This document shows positions 7,846-16,976 of a DNA stretch of 35,270 nucleotides, piece by piece (position 1 is the stretch's first letter; the number at the start of each line of letters is the position of its first letter). The notes under the pieces are model-generated. The model worked only from the letters and a program-made list of their open reading frames with translations. It did no database searches and was not told where the DNA came from. The DNA is taken from positions 1 through 35,270 of the forward strand of contig CABYYJ010000008.1 of the NCBI GenBank assembly GCA_902523185.1, given 5' to 3'. The position numbers and the translations under genes are program-made. This stretch comes from an uncultured Pelagibacteraceae bacterium. Its GTDB lineage: Bacteria > Pseudomonadota > Alphaproteobacteria > Pelagibacterales > Pelagibacteraceae.

Positions 7846-8670
7846 CTATTTCCATTTTGCTTCAGGAGGAAGTGACATTAAAATTGAGTCAATATTTCCT
7901 CCCGAGTTTAAACCAAACCTTGTGCCTCTATCATATAAAAGATTGAACTCTACATACCTTCCACGTTTGAAGAGTTGTTTTTCTTTGTCTTTGTTTGTCC
8001 ATTTAAATTTTTCTTTTCTCTTAATAATCTTTTTTGAAATATTTATAAAAGAAAGACCAAGTTCTCTTACAAATTTAAAATTTTTAATCCAATCTTTAGT
8101 CTCATAGTCAAAAAAAATACCACCAATGCCTCTAGCTTCTTTTCTGTGTGGTAAATAAAAATATTCGTCACACCATTTTTTGTATTTTTTATAATTTTTT
8201 TTATTTTGGACACATACTTTTTCTAATTCATCATGAATCATTTTTTTTTCTTTTAGATCTTTATAACTTGGTGTTGCATCCATCCCTCCACCGAACCACT
8301 CTTTAGCAGTTACTATAAACCTAGTATTGAAATGTATCGCAGGCATTTTGGGGTTTCTCATATGTGCAACCACAGAAACTCCTGAGGCCCAATATTTGCC
8401 TTTCTTTTCAGCTCCTAATATTTTTGATCTAAATTGTTTAGGAAAAATTCCTGAAACGGTAGATTTATTGACTCCAACTTTATCAAATATTTTCCCATTT
8501 GATAACAGAAATGAAGTTCCTCCACCTTCATTTTTTTTATTTTTACTCCAATCTCTTTTTGAGAATTTTACTTTATTCTTTTCAATATATTCAAATTCTT
8601 TACAAATTTGAATTTGTAAATATGAAAACCAGCTATCAGCTATTTTTTTTCTAAAGTCGGGTGTAATCAT
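7846..8670 (-). CDS. hemF: Oxygen-dependent coproporphyrinogen III oxidase
   Basis: Converts coproporphyrinogen III to protoporphyrinogen IX with O2 in haem synthesis. 274 residues. Family motifs visible are GKYWASGVSVVAHMRNP, PAIHFNTRF, WFGGGMDATP, HRKEARGIGGIFFD and YVEFNLLYDRGTRFGL, ending in SILMSLPPEAKW. The conserved histidines in AHMRNP, IHFNTR and LPHRKEARG are present. The aerobic enzyme suits an obligately oxic lifestyle, and haem made here would feed the cytochromes encoded next door (petBC). Its ATG overlaps the trmL stop by one base (TAATG), a coupled arrangement. Confidence 0.97.
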   Translation of the reverse strand: MITPDFRKKIADSWFSYLQIQICKEFEYIEKNKVKFSKRDWSKNKKNEGGGTSFLLSNGKIFDKVGVNKSTVSGIFPKQFRSKILGAEKKGKYWASGVSVVAHMRNPKMPAIHFNTRFIVTAKEWFGGGMDATPSYKDLKEKKMIHDELEKVCVQNKKNYKKYKKWCDEYFYLPHRKEARGIGGIFFDYETKDWIKNFKFVRELGLSFINISKKIIKRKEKFKWTNKDKEKQLFKRGRYVEFNLLYDRGTRFGLNSGGNIDSILMSLPPEAKWK

Positions 8671-9116
8671 TAAAGTAAATTATTTTGCCTTAATGCTTCA
8701 GTAGCTACTATGGCAACACTCATTGAAACATTTAAAGATCTAGTTTGTTTGTTCATAGGAATCTTTATTTTATTTTTCAGCATTTTATGAATTTCTTCCG
8801 GAACTCCAGCACTTTCTCGACCAAATAAAAGCATATCATTTTTCTTAAATTTAAACGTATGATATAATTTTTTTGCTTTAGTTGTCATTAAAACAATTCT
8901 TGATTTTTTATTTTTTTTAATAAAAGACTTAAAATCTTCGTGCCTCACAACTTTACATAAATCCATATAATCCATAACCACTCTTTTAAATCTGCTATCG
9001 TTTAAATTAAAACCACATGGTTCTATTAAGTGAATATTCAAACTCAGACAGGCTCCAAGTCTGATTATTGCTGCAGTATTTTGTGGGATATCAGGTTTGT
9101 AAAGTACTATGTGCAT
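8670..9116 (-). CDS. trmL: tRNA (cytidine/uridine-34-2'-O)-methyltransferase
   Basis: SPOUT-fold methyltransferase of the TrmL/CspR type that methylates the ribose of the wobble nucleotide in certain leucine tRNAs. 148 residues, a normal length for the minimal enzyme. Conserved segments are the N-terminal IVLYKPDIPQNTAAIIRLGA, LLFGRESAGVPEE (SAM-binding knot) and IPMNKQTRSLNVSMSVAIV. First gene of a minus-strand unit with hemF and greA; divergent from petA across 89 bases. Confidence 0.92.
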   Translation of the reverse strand: MHIVLYKPDIPQNTAAIIRLGACLSLNIHLIEPCGFNLNDSRFKRVVMDYMDLCKVVRHEDFKSFIKKNKKSRIVLMTTKAKKLYHTFKFKKNDMLLFGRESAGVPEEIHKMLKNKIKIPMNKQTRSLNVSMSVAIVATEALRQNNLL

Positions 9117-9142
9117 TATTTAAGCTTAATTTATGTGTCATT

Positions 9143-9170
9143 CTGACCCTAGAAATCTTTAAAATATGGT
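9143..9170 (+). promoter_or_regulatory. Possible petABC promoter
   Basis: CTGACC (9143-9148) and TATGGT (9165-9170) are 16 bases apart and resemble sigma70 -35 and -10 boxes; the start would be about 30 bases before the petA ATG. The 89-base divergent gap 9117-9205 must hold promoters for both petA and trmL. A TATATTATAAG stretch nearer the ATG (9184-9194) is an alternative -10. Weak by eye. Confidence 0.25.
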
Positions 9171-9205
9171 TTTATTTAATAATTATATTATAAGCACTTA
9201 CATAA

Positions 9206-9727
9206 ATGAGCAAAGAAGAAAAAAAAGTTAACAGAAGAGATTTTTTGTTTACAGCTAGTTATACAGTCGGAGCAGTAGGGGTTGGAGCAGTTATTTGGCC
9301 AATGATTGACCAGATGAATCCTGATAAAGCCCAACAAGCTTTAGCAACTACAGAAGTTGATATTAGTAGTATAGAACCTGGTAAATCTATTACTGTTTTG
9401 TGGAGAGGAAAACCAGTATTCTTAAAAAGAAGGACTTCAGAGGAAATTGCTGAGGCCAGAGCAGTAAAGTTGGACGATTTGCCTGATCCTCAAAAAGATG
9501 AAGATAGAGTAAAAGAGGGTAAAGAAGAATGGTTAGTCATGTTAGGCGTTTGTACGCATCTCGGATGTGTACCTCTAAAAGATAAAGGCGATTTTAATGG
9601 TTGGTTTTGTCCTTGTCATGGTTCACATTACGATGTATCAGGCAGAATAAGAAAAGGACCAGCGCCAACAAACATGGAGATACCTAAGTTCGAATTTGTT
9701 AACAGTAATACAATAAAGATTGGTTAA
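9206..9727 (+). CDS. petA: Ubiquinol-cytochrome c reductase Rieske iron-sulfur subunit
   Basis: [2Fe-2S] subunit of the cytochrome bc1 complex, taking an electron from ubiquinol at the Qo site and passing it to cytochrome c1. 173 residues. A Tat-type N-terminus has the twin arginines R10-R11 in RRDF followed by a membrane helix (about 17-32) that stays as the anchor. Cluster ligands are C116 and H118 in CTHLGC and C135 and H138 in CPCHGSH; C121 and C137 would form the stabilising disulfide. First gene of the petABC operon, 6 bases before petB. Confidence 0.98.
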   Translation: MSKEEKKVNRRDFLFTASYTVGAVGVGAVIWPMIDQMNPDKAQQALATTEVDISSIEPGKSITVLWRGKPVFLKRRTSEEIAEARAVKLDDLPDPQKDEDRVKEGKEEWLVMLGVCTHLGCVPLKDKGDFNGWFCPCHGSHYDVSGRIRKGPAPTNMEIPKFEFVNSNTIKIG

Positions 9728-9733
9728 GAAATT

Positions 9734-10993
9734 ATGAGTGAACACGAATACGTACCAAAATCTAAAGCAGCTAAATGGTTTAACGACCGTTTGCCATTAC
9801 TTACTCTTGGAGCACACCTTACCGATTATCCTACTCCAAAAAATTTAAATTATTGGTGGACTTTTGGTGGAATTTTAACTTTTTGTTTAATCACTCAAAT
9901 CGTTACAGGAATTGTTTTAGCTATGCATTACGTCGCTCATGCAGATTTAGCTTTTGCGAGTGTAGAACATATAATGAGAGATGTAAATTATGGTTGGCTA
10001 ATAAGATATATTCATAGCAATGGCGCATCTATGTTTTTCCTAGCAGTTTATATTCACATTTTTAGGTCTTTATTTTATGGATCATATAAATCACCAAGAG
10101 AAGTAATTTGGATAATTGGTCTGATGATTTATTTATTAATGATGGCAGCAGCTTTCATGGGTTATGTTTTGCCTTGGGGTCAAATGAGTTTCTGGGGCGC
10201 AACAGTAATAACTAATTTATTTAGTGCGATCCCTTTAGTTGGAGATAGTATAACAACTTGGTTATGGGGAGCATATTCCGTAGATAATCCAACACTTAAC
10301 AGATTCTTTAGTTTACATTATTTAATCCCGTTTTTAATTTTGGGATTAGTAGTTTTACACATTTGGGCTTTACATGTTCCAGGAAATAATAACCCTGTTG
10401 GTATTGATATAAAGAAACCGTCTAAAGATACAGTTCCGTTTCATCCTTATATTACAATTAAAGATGCTTTCGCGCTTTTAGTTTTTATGATCATATTTGC
10501 TGGATTTGTATTCTTCACTCCTAATGTTTTGGGACACTCAGATAATTATATACCCGCCAATCCGTTAGTTACACCTGCTCACATAGTACCTGAATGGTAT
10601 TTGTTACCATTTTACGCAATTTTAAGATCTGTTCCTGATAAATTAGGTGGAGTGATTTTAATGTTCAGTGCAATTTTTATTTTATTTGTACTACCTTGGT
10701 TAGACACATCAAAAGTTAGATCAGCTGTTTTTAGACCGATTTACAGACAGTTCTTTTGGATATTAGTAATAGACGTTCTAATGCTTGGTTATGTTGGCGC
10801 GATGCCAGCTGAGGGAATTTACTTAGTATTAGCTAGAGTGGGAACTATTTATTATTTCTTACATTTTATAGTTGTTATGCCTGTTGTCGGTTATTTGGAA
10901 AAAACGGATCCGATTCCTATGAGCATCTCCGAGCCAGTATTAACCGGAGGAGCAGAACCATCTTTAGCTAGGAAGGTTAATGATAAAGTCTAA
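9734..10993 (+). CDS. petB: Cytochrome b of the bc1 complex
   Basis: Membrane core of the bc1 complex, carrying haems bL and bH and the Qo and Qi quinone sites. 419 residues with about eight hydrophobic helices. The paired haem histidines sit in RYIHSNGAS / [13 protein letters not shown] and in FSLHYLIPF / [14 protein letters not shown]. Qo-site signatures are [16 protein letters not shown] and [18 protein letters not shown]. It is a full bacterial-mitochondrial type cytochrome b, not the split b6/subunit IV form. The last 14 bases overlap petC, which implies coupled translation of the two cytochromes. Confidence 0.98.
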   Translation: MSEHEYVPKSKAAKWFNDRLPLLTLGAHLTDYPTPKNLNYWWTFGGILTFCLITQIVTGIVLAMHYVAHADLAFASVEHIMRDVNYGWLIRYIHSNGASMFFLAVYIHIFRSLFYGSYKSPREVIWIIGLMIYLLMMAAAFMGYVLPWGQMSFWGATVITNLFSAIPLVGDSITTWLWGAYSVDNPTLNRFFSLHYLIPFLILGLVVLHIWALHVPGNNNPVGIDIKKPSKDTVPFHPYITIKDAFALLVFMIIFAGFVFFTPNVLGHSDNYIPANPLVTPAHIVPEWYLLPFYAILRSVPDKLGGVILMFSAIFILFVLPWLDTSKVRSAVFRPIYRQFFWILVIDVLMLGYVGAMPAEGIYLVLARVGTIYYFLHFIVVMPVVGYLEKTDPIPMSISEPVLTGGAEPSLARKVNDKV

Positions 10994-11762
10994 TATAAAA
11001 CTAATCGTTTTATCTTTTTTGCTTCTTATCTCACTTAGACCACTACAAAGCGCTGAAATGGTTGATCCAATTAAAGTGGATTGGAGTTTTAAAGGTTTAA
11101 CAGGAACCTTTGATAGAGCGTCACTACAAAGAGGTTTTCAAGTTTATAAAGAAGTCTGTGCTTCTTGTCATTCAATGCAATATCTTAGCTATAGAAATCT
11201 AGGAGAACCTGGTGGACCTGAGTTTTCAGAACAAGAAGTAAAAGCGATTGCAGCTAGCTTCGAAATAGAGGATGGTCCAGACTCTCAAGGAGAAATGTTT
11301 ACTCGACCTGGAAAACCTTCAGATAAATTTAAGAGCCCATACCCTAATGTTCAGGCAGCAACAGCTGCAAATGGTGGGGCATACCCACCTGATATGTCAG
11401 TTTTAGTCAAAGCAAGAAAAGGAGGAGCTAATTACATTTATTCAGTTCTTGTTGGCTACGAAGACCCTCCTCCAGGTGTAAGGCTTGATGACGGTGTTTA
11501 TTACAATAAATATATGGCCGGTAATAAAATTAAAATGCCAAATAATTTAATGGATGGATTAGTTGAATATGCAGATGGCACGGAGTCCACTGTTGATCAA
11601 ATGGCCAAAGATGTAACAACTTTTTTGGCTTGGGCTGCTGAGCCAGAACTTGAAGAGAGACATAAAACTGGTGTTAAAGTAATTATTTATTTAGTACTTT
11701 TAACAATTCTTGTTTATTTAAGCATGAAAAAAATATGGTCAAGGATTGACTCTGAAGTATAA
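10980..11762 (+). CDS. petC: Cytochrome c1 of the bc1 complex
   Basis: Haem c subunit that passes electrons from the Rieske protein to soluble or membrane-bound cytochrome c. 260 residues. A signal peptide (about 1-24, ending LQSA) exports it; haem attaches at C60-A-S-C63-H64; the distal methionine is probably in [12 protein letters not shown]; a C-terminal helix ([16 protein letters not shown]) anchors it in the inner membrane. The ATG lies inside the petB end. The 3' end overlaps the convergent ychF gene by 24 bases. Confidence 0.97.
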   Translation: MIKSNIKLIVLSFLLLISLRPLQSAEMVDPIKVDWSFKGLTGTFDRASLQRGFQVYKEVCASCHSMQYLSYRNLGEPGGPEFSEQEVKAIAASFEIEDGPDSQGEMFTRPGKPSDKFKSPYPNVQAATAANGGAYPPDMSVLVKARKGGANYIYSVLVGYEDPPPGVRLDDGVYYNKYMAGNKIKMPNNLMDGLVEYADGTESTVDQMAKDVTTFLAWAAEPELEERHKTGVKVIIYLVLLTILVYLSMKKIWSRIDSEV

Positions 11763-12809
11763 AACATCACCATCTTTTACAATATAATCTTTTCCTTCAA
11801 TTCTTAACTTTCCATTTTCTTTACATTTTTCTGCACTACCATGTTTTATAAAATCTTCACAAGATACAGCCTCCGCCCTGATAAAGTTTTTTTCAAAATC
11901 AGTATGAATGACACTAGCTGCTTTTGGGGCAATAGTATTTTTTCTTACTGTCCAAGCTCTACTTTCCTCAGGGCCTGAAGTAAAAAAAGTATCTAATTTT
12001 AAAAGATCATATCCTTCTTTAATTAATTTATTTAATCCAGTTTTATTTAAACCGATATCTTTCATAAAAGCCTCTTTTTCATTCTTATCTAAACTCGAAA
12101 GCTGGTCTTCTATGTCAGCGCAGATTTTTAATATTTTTTCATTAGGATATTTGTTTTGTACTTCATCAGTATATTGATTTCCTTTAGACAAATTCTCTTC
12201 ATCTACGTTACATACAATTATTTTAGGTTTAATACTTAATAGACCTATACTTGATAAAAATTTATTTTCTTCTTCATTATTAATCTTGATCTCTTGATTT
12301 TTATCAAGCTGATTTAATTTTTCCTCTAAAATCTTGATTTCTTTATCCTCAAGAAGTTTTTTTTTACCCTTTTCAAGTTTTTTTTGAACAATGTCAAGGT
12401 CAGACAAAACTATTTCCGTCTTAATAGTTTCTAAATCATTTGAGGGGCTTATTTTTGAATTTACGTGGGTAATTTTTTCTGAGTCGAAGCACCTCACTAA
12501 ATGTATTATCGCATCTACTTCTCTAATATGTGAAAGAAATTTATTGCCAAGACCCTCACCTTTTGATGCACCCTTAACTAAGCCAGCTATGTCAACAAAG
12601 GTTATATTTGTATAAACCTTTTTTTTTGAATTAGAAAGCTTAGCTAATTGATCTAATCTTTCATCAATTACATCAACAATACCGATATTGGGATCAATTG
12701 TGCAGAAAGGAAAATTTGCTGCCTCAGCATTTTTAGAGGCAGTTAAGGCGTTAAATAAAGTTGATTTCCCTACATTCGGCAAACCAACTATTCCACACTT
12801 AAATCCCAT
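11739..12809 (-). CDS. ychF: Redox-regulated ATPase YchF (Obg family)
   Basis: Ribosome-associated P-loop nucleotidase. 356 residues. The P-loop is GLPNVGKSTLFNAL (about residues 8-21), the switch/G3 region is VDIAGLVKGASKGEGLGNKFL, and the G4 position reads CNVDEEN, that is N-x-x-E instead of NKxD, the change that makes YchF prefer ATP over GTP. A coiled coil lies in the middle and a TGS domain ends the protein ([21 protein letters not shown]). It follows pth with an 11-base overlap, the last gene of the lgt-to-ychF unit. Confidence 0.97.
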   Translation of the reverse strand: MGFKCGIVGLPNVGKSTLFNALTASKNAEAANFPFCTIDPNIGIVDVIDERLDQLAKLSNSKKKVYTNITFVDIAGLVKGASKGEGLGNKFLSHIREVDAIIHLVRCFDSEKITHVNSKISPSNDLETIKTEIVLSDLDIVQKKLEKGKKKLLEDKEIKILEEKLNQLDKNQEIKINNEEENKFLSSIGLLSIKPKIIVCNVDEENLSKGNQYTDEVQNKYPNEKILKICADIEDQLSSLDKNEKEAFMKDIGLNKTGLNKLIKEGYDLLKLDTFFTSGPEESRAWTVRKNTIAPKAASVIHTDFEKNFIRAEAVSCEDFIKHGSAEKCKENGKLRIEGKDYIVKDGDVLYFRVNP

Positions 12810-13371
12810 TTAGATTTTGATTAACTTTACTAGAAAATAGATCTATTTTTTTATCAATTAGAGTTGGTATTTGTTTAACTATATTTTCAGTAATTTCTTT
12901 AATTTTCTCTTCTTCATCCTCTTTAAAATCTTCAAGTACATGATTGTTAACTTTTTTACTTTGTTTAGGATGACCTATACCAATTCTAACTCTTGAATAT
13001 TCCTTACCGATAAATTTATCAATAGACTCAATGCCGTTATGACCAGCACTGCCCCCACCGAACTTTGCTTTGATCTTTCCAAAATCAATATCCATATCAT
13101 CATGAAAAACAATTACGTCTTTTGCTTCAATTTTAAAATAATCTATAAGCTCTTTAATAGCTGTTCCAGAATTGTTCATAAATGTTAAGGGCTTAATAGC
13201 ATAAATTTTTTTTTCATCTATATTACCAGTTGTTAGTAAGCCTTTAAATTTTGGTTTCTGCTTAGAAAGTTTAAAATGATCATTTATTGCATCGATAATT
13301 TTAAATCCAATATTATGCCTGGTGTTAGTATAGTTTGATCCTGGATTTCCTAATCCAACAAGTAATAGCAT
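12799..13371 (-). CDS. pth: Peptidyl-tRNA hydrolase
   Basis: Recycles peptidyl-tRNAs released from stalled ribosomes. 190 residues. It opens with LLVGLGNPGSNYTNTRHNIGFKIID, which contains the asparagine and the catalytic histidine of the family, followed by KPLTFMNNSG and FHDDMDIDFGKIKAKFGGGSAGHNGIES. Five bases separate it from the L25 gene; rplY-pth-ychF is a common bacterial order, consistent with a translation-related unit. Confidence 0.97.
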   Translation of the reverse strand: MLLLVGLGNPGSNYTNTRHNIGFKIIDAINDHFKLSKQKPKFKGLLTTGNIDEKKIYAIKPLTFMNNSGTAIKELIDYFKIEAKDVIVFHDDMDIDFGKIKAKFGGGSAGHNGIESIDKFIGKEYSRVRIGIGHPKQSKKVNNHVLEDFKEDEEEKIKEITENIVKQIPTLIDKKIDLFSSKVNQNLNGI

Positions 13372-13376
13372 ATTAA

Positions 13377-14129
13377 TTATTTCTTATCTGCAGGTTTTTT
13401 GTCAGTAGTTTTTTTGTCTTCAGTTTTTTTCTCTACAGCAGCTTCTTTTAATTTATCATCTTTTTTAGCAGCTTCTCCGTCTTTAGCTGTTGCATCTGCC
13501 CCTTCAACTTGAGTTTCACCCTCAGCACCTTCAGATGGTGTTTCCTCTGCTGGTTTTTCAGGTTCTTTAATAACTGTTGGAGCTGCAACAGTAGCAACAA
13601 CAAAATCACGATCAGTAATTGTTGGAATTACGTTTGCAGGAAGTTTAACAGATGAAATTTTTATACTAGTACCTATATCAGTTCCAGCTAGATCAACTAC
13701 TATTTCGTCAGGAATTGTTTCTGCAGGACATTTTAATTCTACTTTTCTTCTTACAATATTTAATACACCACCTCTTTTAAGTCCAGGAGAGTCAGGGTGA
13801 TTTATAAATTTAACTGGAATTTCTAAAATAATTTTCTTACCCGAAACTATTCTCATGAAATCAATATGTATTGGTTCTTCAGAAATTACATGATAAGAAA
13901 CATCTCTGGGAATTACTTTCTCTTTTTTTCCGTCAACTTCTATTTCTAAAACTTTTGACAAAAATGTATCTGAGTTAATAATATTTGATATTTCTTTTTT
14001 GCTTATAGAAATATTTTGATTAGGATTATTACCTCCGTATAAAATTGCAGGTATAAAACCATCAGCTCTAAGTCGATTAGTAGAACCAGTAGTTAAATTT
14101 TCTCGTTTTATAGCTTTTAGATTACTCAT
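13377..14129 (-). CDS. rplY: 50S ribosomal protein L25/general stress protein Ctc
   Basis: Binds 5S rRNA in the large subunit. 250 residues: an N-terminal L25 domain (LRADGFIPAILYGGNNPNQNISI, then a beta-barrel to about residue 90), a C-terminal TL5/Ctc domain (about 95-185, with SPGLKRGGVLNIVRRKVELKCPAE), and a low-complexity tail of about 60 residues rich in E, K, A, T and D (from EKPAEE to the end). The long Ctc form is common in Alphaproteobacteria; the charged tail is probably disordered. Separated from the upstream prs gene by 49 bases in which I see no clear structure. Confidence 0.95.
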   Translation of the reverse strand: MSNLKAIKRENLTTGSTNRLRADGFIPAILYGGNNPNQNISISKKEISNIINSDTFLSKVLEIEVDGKKEKVIPRDVSYHVISEEPIHIDFMRIVSGKKIILEIPVKFINHPDSPGLKRGGVLNIVRRKVELKCPAETIPDEIVVDLAGTDIGTSIKISSVKLPANVIPTITDRDFVVATVAAPTVIKEPEKPAEETPSEGAEGETQVEGADATAKDGEAAKKDDKLKEAAVEKKTEDKKTTDKKPADKK

Positions 14130-14178
14130 AATATTATTGAAGAAGGCTTATAACTCAAGATTAAAACTAAAACAAGTC

Positions 14179-15111
14179 TTAATTAAATAAATCTGAGACA
14201 GAATTTGAATTAGCTATTCTTTTGATTGCTTCTGACATTAATGAGGCAATTGATATCACCTCGATTTTATTATTATTCTTAACTTTTTGGTTATTATCAA
14301 TTGTGTCAGTAATTATCAGTTTCTTTATTTTTGAATTTTTAATTTTTTTAACCGCATCGCCACTTAAAACTGCATGGGTAATAAAAACGTAAACTTCATT
14401 AGCTCCATTTTTCTTTAAAGCATCGACAGCGTTTACTATAGTTCCCCCGCTATCAATTATGTCATCAACTATTATACAAGTTTTATTTTTTACATTACCT
14501 ATAATATTCATAACTTCTGACTTTCCCGGTGCTGGTCTTCTTTTATCTATAATAGCTAAGTCAGCTTTTATTCTAGTTGCAAGAGCTCTTGTTCTCGCAA
14601 CACCACCCACATCTGGTGAAACACAAATCAATTGCTTATTATTTAATTTTTTTTTTATGTATTTTGCAAATAAGGGGGCAGTATACAAATTATCAACTGG
14701 CATATCGAAGAAACCTTGAATTTGACCAGCATGCAAATCAACTGTAACTACTCTGGTTGCACCAGCATTGGAAATTAAATTTGCCACTACCTTTGCAGAA
14801 ATAGATGTTCTTGGTGCCACTTTTCTATCTTGCCTTGCATAACCAAAATAAGGAATTACAGCAGTAATAGTTTTGGCTGAGGATCTTTTTAGAGCATCTA
14901 TAACTAAAAGAAGTTCCATAATATTATCATTAGCTGGATTAGAAGTTGATTGAATTACGAATACACTATTACCCCGAATATTTTCATTAATTTCTATATA
15001 GATCTCACCATCAGCAAATCTTCTTATATTAGTATTTATTAATTTTAACTTTAGGTTCTTAGAAATATCTTTACTAAGCTTTAGATTGCTAGTGCCAGAC
15101 AAAATTTTCAT
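14179..15111 (-). CDS. prs: Ribose-phosphate pyrophosphokinase
   Basis: Makes PRPP from ribose 5-phosphate and ATP for purine, pyrimidine, histidine and tryptophan synthesis. 310 residues, normal. Visible motifs are RRFADGEIYIEINENIRG, the PYFGYARQDRK catalytic flexible region, VDLHAGQIQGFF, and the PRPP loop CIIVDDIIDSGGTI. It sits between pgeF (48 bases upstream) and rplY (49 bases downstream) on the same strand. PRPP made here would also be used with carbamoyl phosphate from carAB in the pyrimidine pathway. Confidence 0.98.
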   Translation of the reverse strand: MKILSGTSNLKLSKDISKNLKLKLINTNIRRFADGEIYIEINENIRGNSVFVIQSTSNPANDNIMELLLVIDALKRSSAKTITAVIPYFGYARQDRKVAPRTSISAKVVANLISNAGATRVVTVDLHAGQIQGFFDMPVDNLYTAPLFAKYIKKKLNNKQLICVSPDVGGVARTRALATRIKADLAIIDKRRPAPGKSEVMNIIGNVKNKTCIIVDDIIDSGGTIVNAVDALKKNGANEVYVFITHAVLSGDAVKKIKNSKIKKLIITDTIDNNQKVKNNNKIEVISIASLMSEAIKRIANSNSVSDLFN

Positions 15112-15159
15112 GAAATGTTATTACTTATACAATTATTTTATTAAGTTTTCAAATTTAAT

Positions 15160-15912
15160 CTAAATTAATCTTATGACTGATATACATCGGCCATAATCCT
15201 TTTGTTTTAGAAATGTGGACCTTCTGTAGCTAAAAAAAAGGTTTGTTTCCTCGAAAGTATCACGATTTACATGATCAATTTTTACTTTCATCTCTAAAAG
15301 TTTATCAGATACGAACTTTCTTAGATTAAAAAATTTTTTTTTTTTATTTTTTTTACTAAAATATCTTCTATTTTTCTTCGATTTCAGCATAAATCTTTTA
15401 AAAAAATCATTGTCGACTTCGTAATTCTTTTTACCTATGCAAGGACCCACACTCGCATATAATTCATTTCTAAGCTTAAATTTTTTCATTTTCAAAATAG
15501 TATTTTTAATGATGCCTGTAAGAGCTCCCTTCCAACCAGCATGAATACAGCCTATAATTTTGTTTTTTTTATCAAAAACTAAAATAGGAACACAGTCAGC
15601 TGTCACTACTCCTAGTGCTATCTGATTCATCCTAGTTATTATTGAGTCAGAATAAACTGTTCTTCTAAAATTATTCTTATTAATTTCTTGCACTTTATTA
15701 CTATGTGTTTGATGCATTAAAATTAGATGACCTGAATTTATCCTCATCTTTTTACAAACATAGTTAAGATTTCTTTGAATTGTTTTTTTTTTATCATTTG
15801 ACCCCCTACCACAATTCAAACTTTTATACATACCTTTTGAAAAACCTCCTCTTCTAGAAAAAAAACAATGTTTTATTTCTTTAAACTTTTTTAGTTTTTT
15901 TGAGTAAAACAT
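15160..15912 (-). CDS. pgeF: Peptidoglycan editing factor PgeF / multicopper polyphenol oxidase family
   Basis: Cytoplasmic laccase-domain protein (YfiH family); the E. coli member removes wrongly incorporated L-Ser from peptidoglycan precursors, and other members show polyphenol oxidase or purine nucleoside phosphorylase activity. 250 residues. Metal-site motifs are LMHQTHSNKV, GVVTADCVPILVFD and IGCIHAGWKGALTGI, with the C-terminal FFSYRR segment. The coding sequence contains an uninterrupted A12 run and an A8 run (coding strand; 15334-15345 and 15347-15354) encoding NKKKK. Its ATG overlaps the upstream methyltransferase stop. Confidence 0.9.
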   Translation of the reverse strand: MFYSKKLKKFKEIKHCFFSRRGGFSKGMYKSLNCGRGSNDKKKTIQRNLNYVCKKMRINSGHLILMHQTHSNKVQEINKNNFRRTVYSDSIITRMNQIALGVVTADCVPILVFDKKNKIIGCIHAGWKGALTGIIKNTILKMKKFKLRNELYASVGPCIGKKNYEVDNDFFKRFMLKSKKNRRYFSKKNKKKKFFNLRKFVSDKLLEMKVKIDHVNRDTFEETNLFFSYRRSTFLKQKDYGRCISVIRLI

Positions 15913-16976
15913 TATTTGAAACCTGGATATTTATTAATGTTTAGGTTATATGCTAAAATAATTTTAAAAAGATGACCCATCTGACCAGGGTCAATTAATC
16001 TATGTAATCTAGAGTAAAGATCTGATTGATCTCTAAACTTCATTTTTTTTGAAAGTATCTCAGCTCTTAGTTTTATTCCCATTCTATTTAAAAACTCTCT
16101 TTGAGTTACAGTTTTTTTTACTTTTAATTTATTTTTCGAAAAAAATTCACTCAATAAAGAAAAATTAACGTGATATGTAATATCAGATTTGCCAAGATTT
16201 TTGAGCAAAAAATTTTTTTTATGTTTAAAAACTGATTGTAAAGTGCTTTGGTTGTTTTCTTTTAAATACCCGTAGTCCACTAAGAGGATACATCCTTTTA
16301 AAATTGATATTTTTTTAATAATTTTTTTTAATTCATCAAATCCATTTTTTGGGAATTCAATAAAATAAAGATTTTTCAAAGTTTTAAAAGAATTAATCAT
16401 TTTTTTATCATATACAGAAGCTTTCTTGAAAATTTCAAAAATTTCATAATCGTCTGTTATTTTATAATATTTCTCTAATAAACTTTTTTTTGATCTTTTG
16501 AATTGCTTTATTGAAATAGCATCAAAAAATTCATTACCAAAAAATATGACTGGTCCTTTTTTTATATTGTTAAAATTTTTAATCCATTTTACCTCGGTGT
16601 TATCAATATTCTCTCTTTGTAATTTTGTTAAAAATTTACTTTTTTCAAATAGAAATAATTTTTTTGCATTATAAAAACTTGGAAATTTTTTGAAAACGTT
16701 TAAAAGAACTTTTGCCAGCGTGCCATCACCGGGACCTAATTCAACTATATTAAAATTTTTAGGTTTTCCTAATTTTTCCCAAGTTGAAATCATCCATATA
16801 GCTATCATCTCTGAATATAAACCTGAAATTTTAGGAGATGTAGTAAAATCTCCTCGTTTTCCAAAAGGAATTTTGGAATTGTAATACCCATATTTTTTAT
16901 CGTAGAGAACGTTATTCAAAAATTTATCAACTGGCAAAGTTTTTGAATTTTTAAAAAATTTTAAATCAGACTTCAT
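15912..16976 (-). CDS. SAM-dependent methyltransferase, MidA/NDUFAF7 family
   Basis: 354 residues of the DUF185 family, whose mitochondrial member NDUFAF7 (MidA) methylates an arginine of a complex I subunit and is needed for its assembly. The SAM-binding segment is VELGPGDGTLAKVLLNV (about residues 78-94), preceded by GDFTTSPKISGLYSEMIAIW, and FFGNEFFDAISIKQF carries the conserved N-E-x-x-D-A. A role in complex I assembly in bacteria is inference from the mitochondrial protein. Its ATG overlaps the lgt stop by 4 bases (ATGA). Confidence 0.88.
   Translation of the reverse strand: MKSDLKFFKNSKTLPVDKFLNNVLYDKKYGYYNSKIPFGKRGDFTTSPKISGLYSEMIAIWMISTWEKLGKPKNFNIVELGPGDGTLAKVLLNVFKKFPSFYNAKKLFLFEKSKFLTKLQRENIDNTEVKWIKNFNNIKKGPVIFFGNEFFDAISIKQFKRSKKSLLEKYYKITDDYEIFEIFKKASVYDKKMINSFKTLKNLYFIEFPKNGFDELKKIIKKISILKGCILLVDYGYLKENNQSTLQSVFKHKKNFLLKNLGKSDITYHVNFSLLSEFFSKNKLKVKKTVTQREFLNRMGIKLRAEILSKKMKFRDQSDLYSRLHRLIDPGQMGHLFKIILAYNLNINKYPGFK

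Noticed and set aside
7808-8107. A 99-codon plus-strand frame opposite greA and hemF
   Set aside because: Antisense to conserved hemF motifs, no domain, no independent support.
15329-15354. Long T tract resembling an intrinsic terminator
   Set aside because: It lies inside pgeF, has no G+C-rich stem before it, and on the coding strand it is the A-rich lysine codon run.
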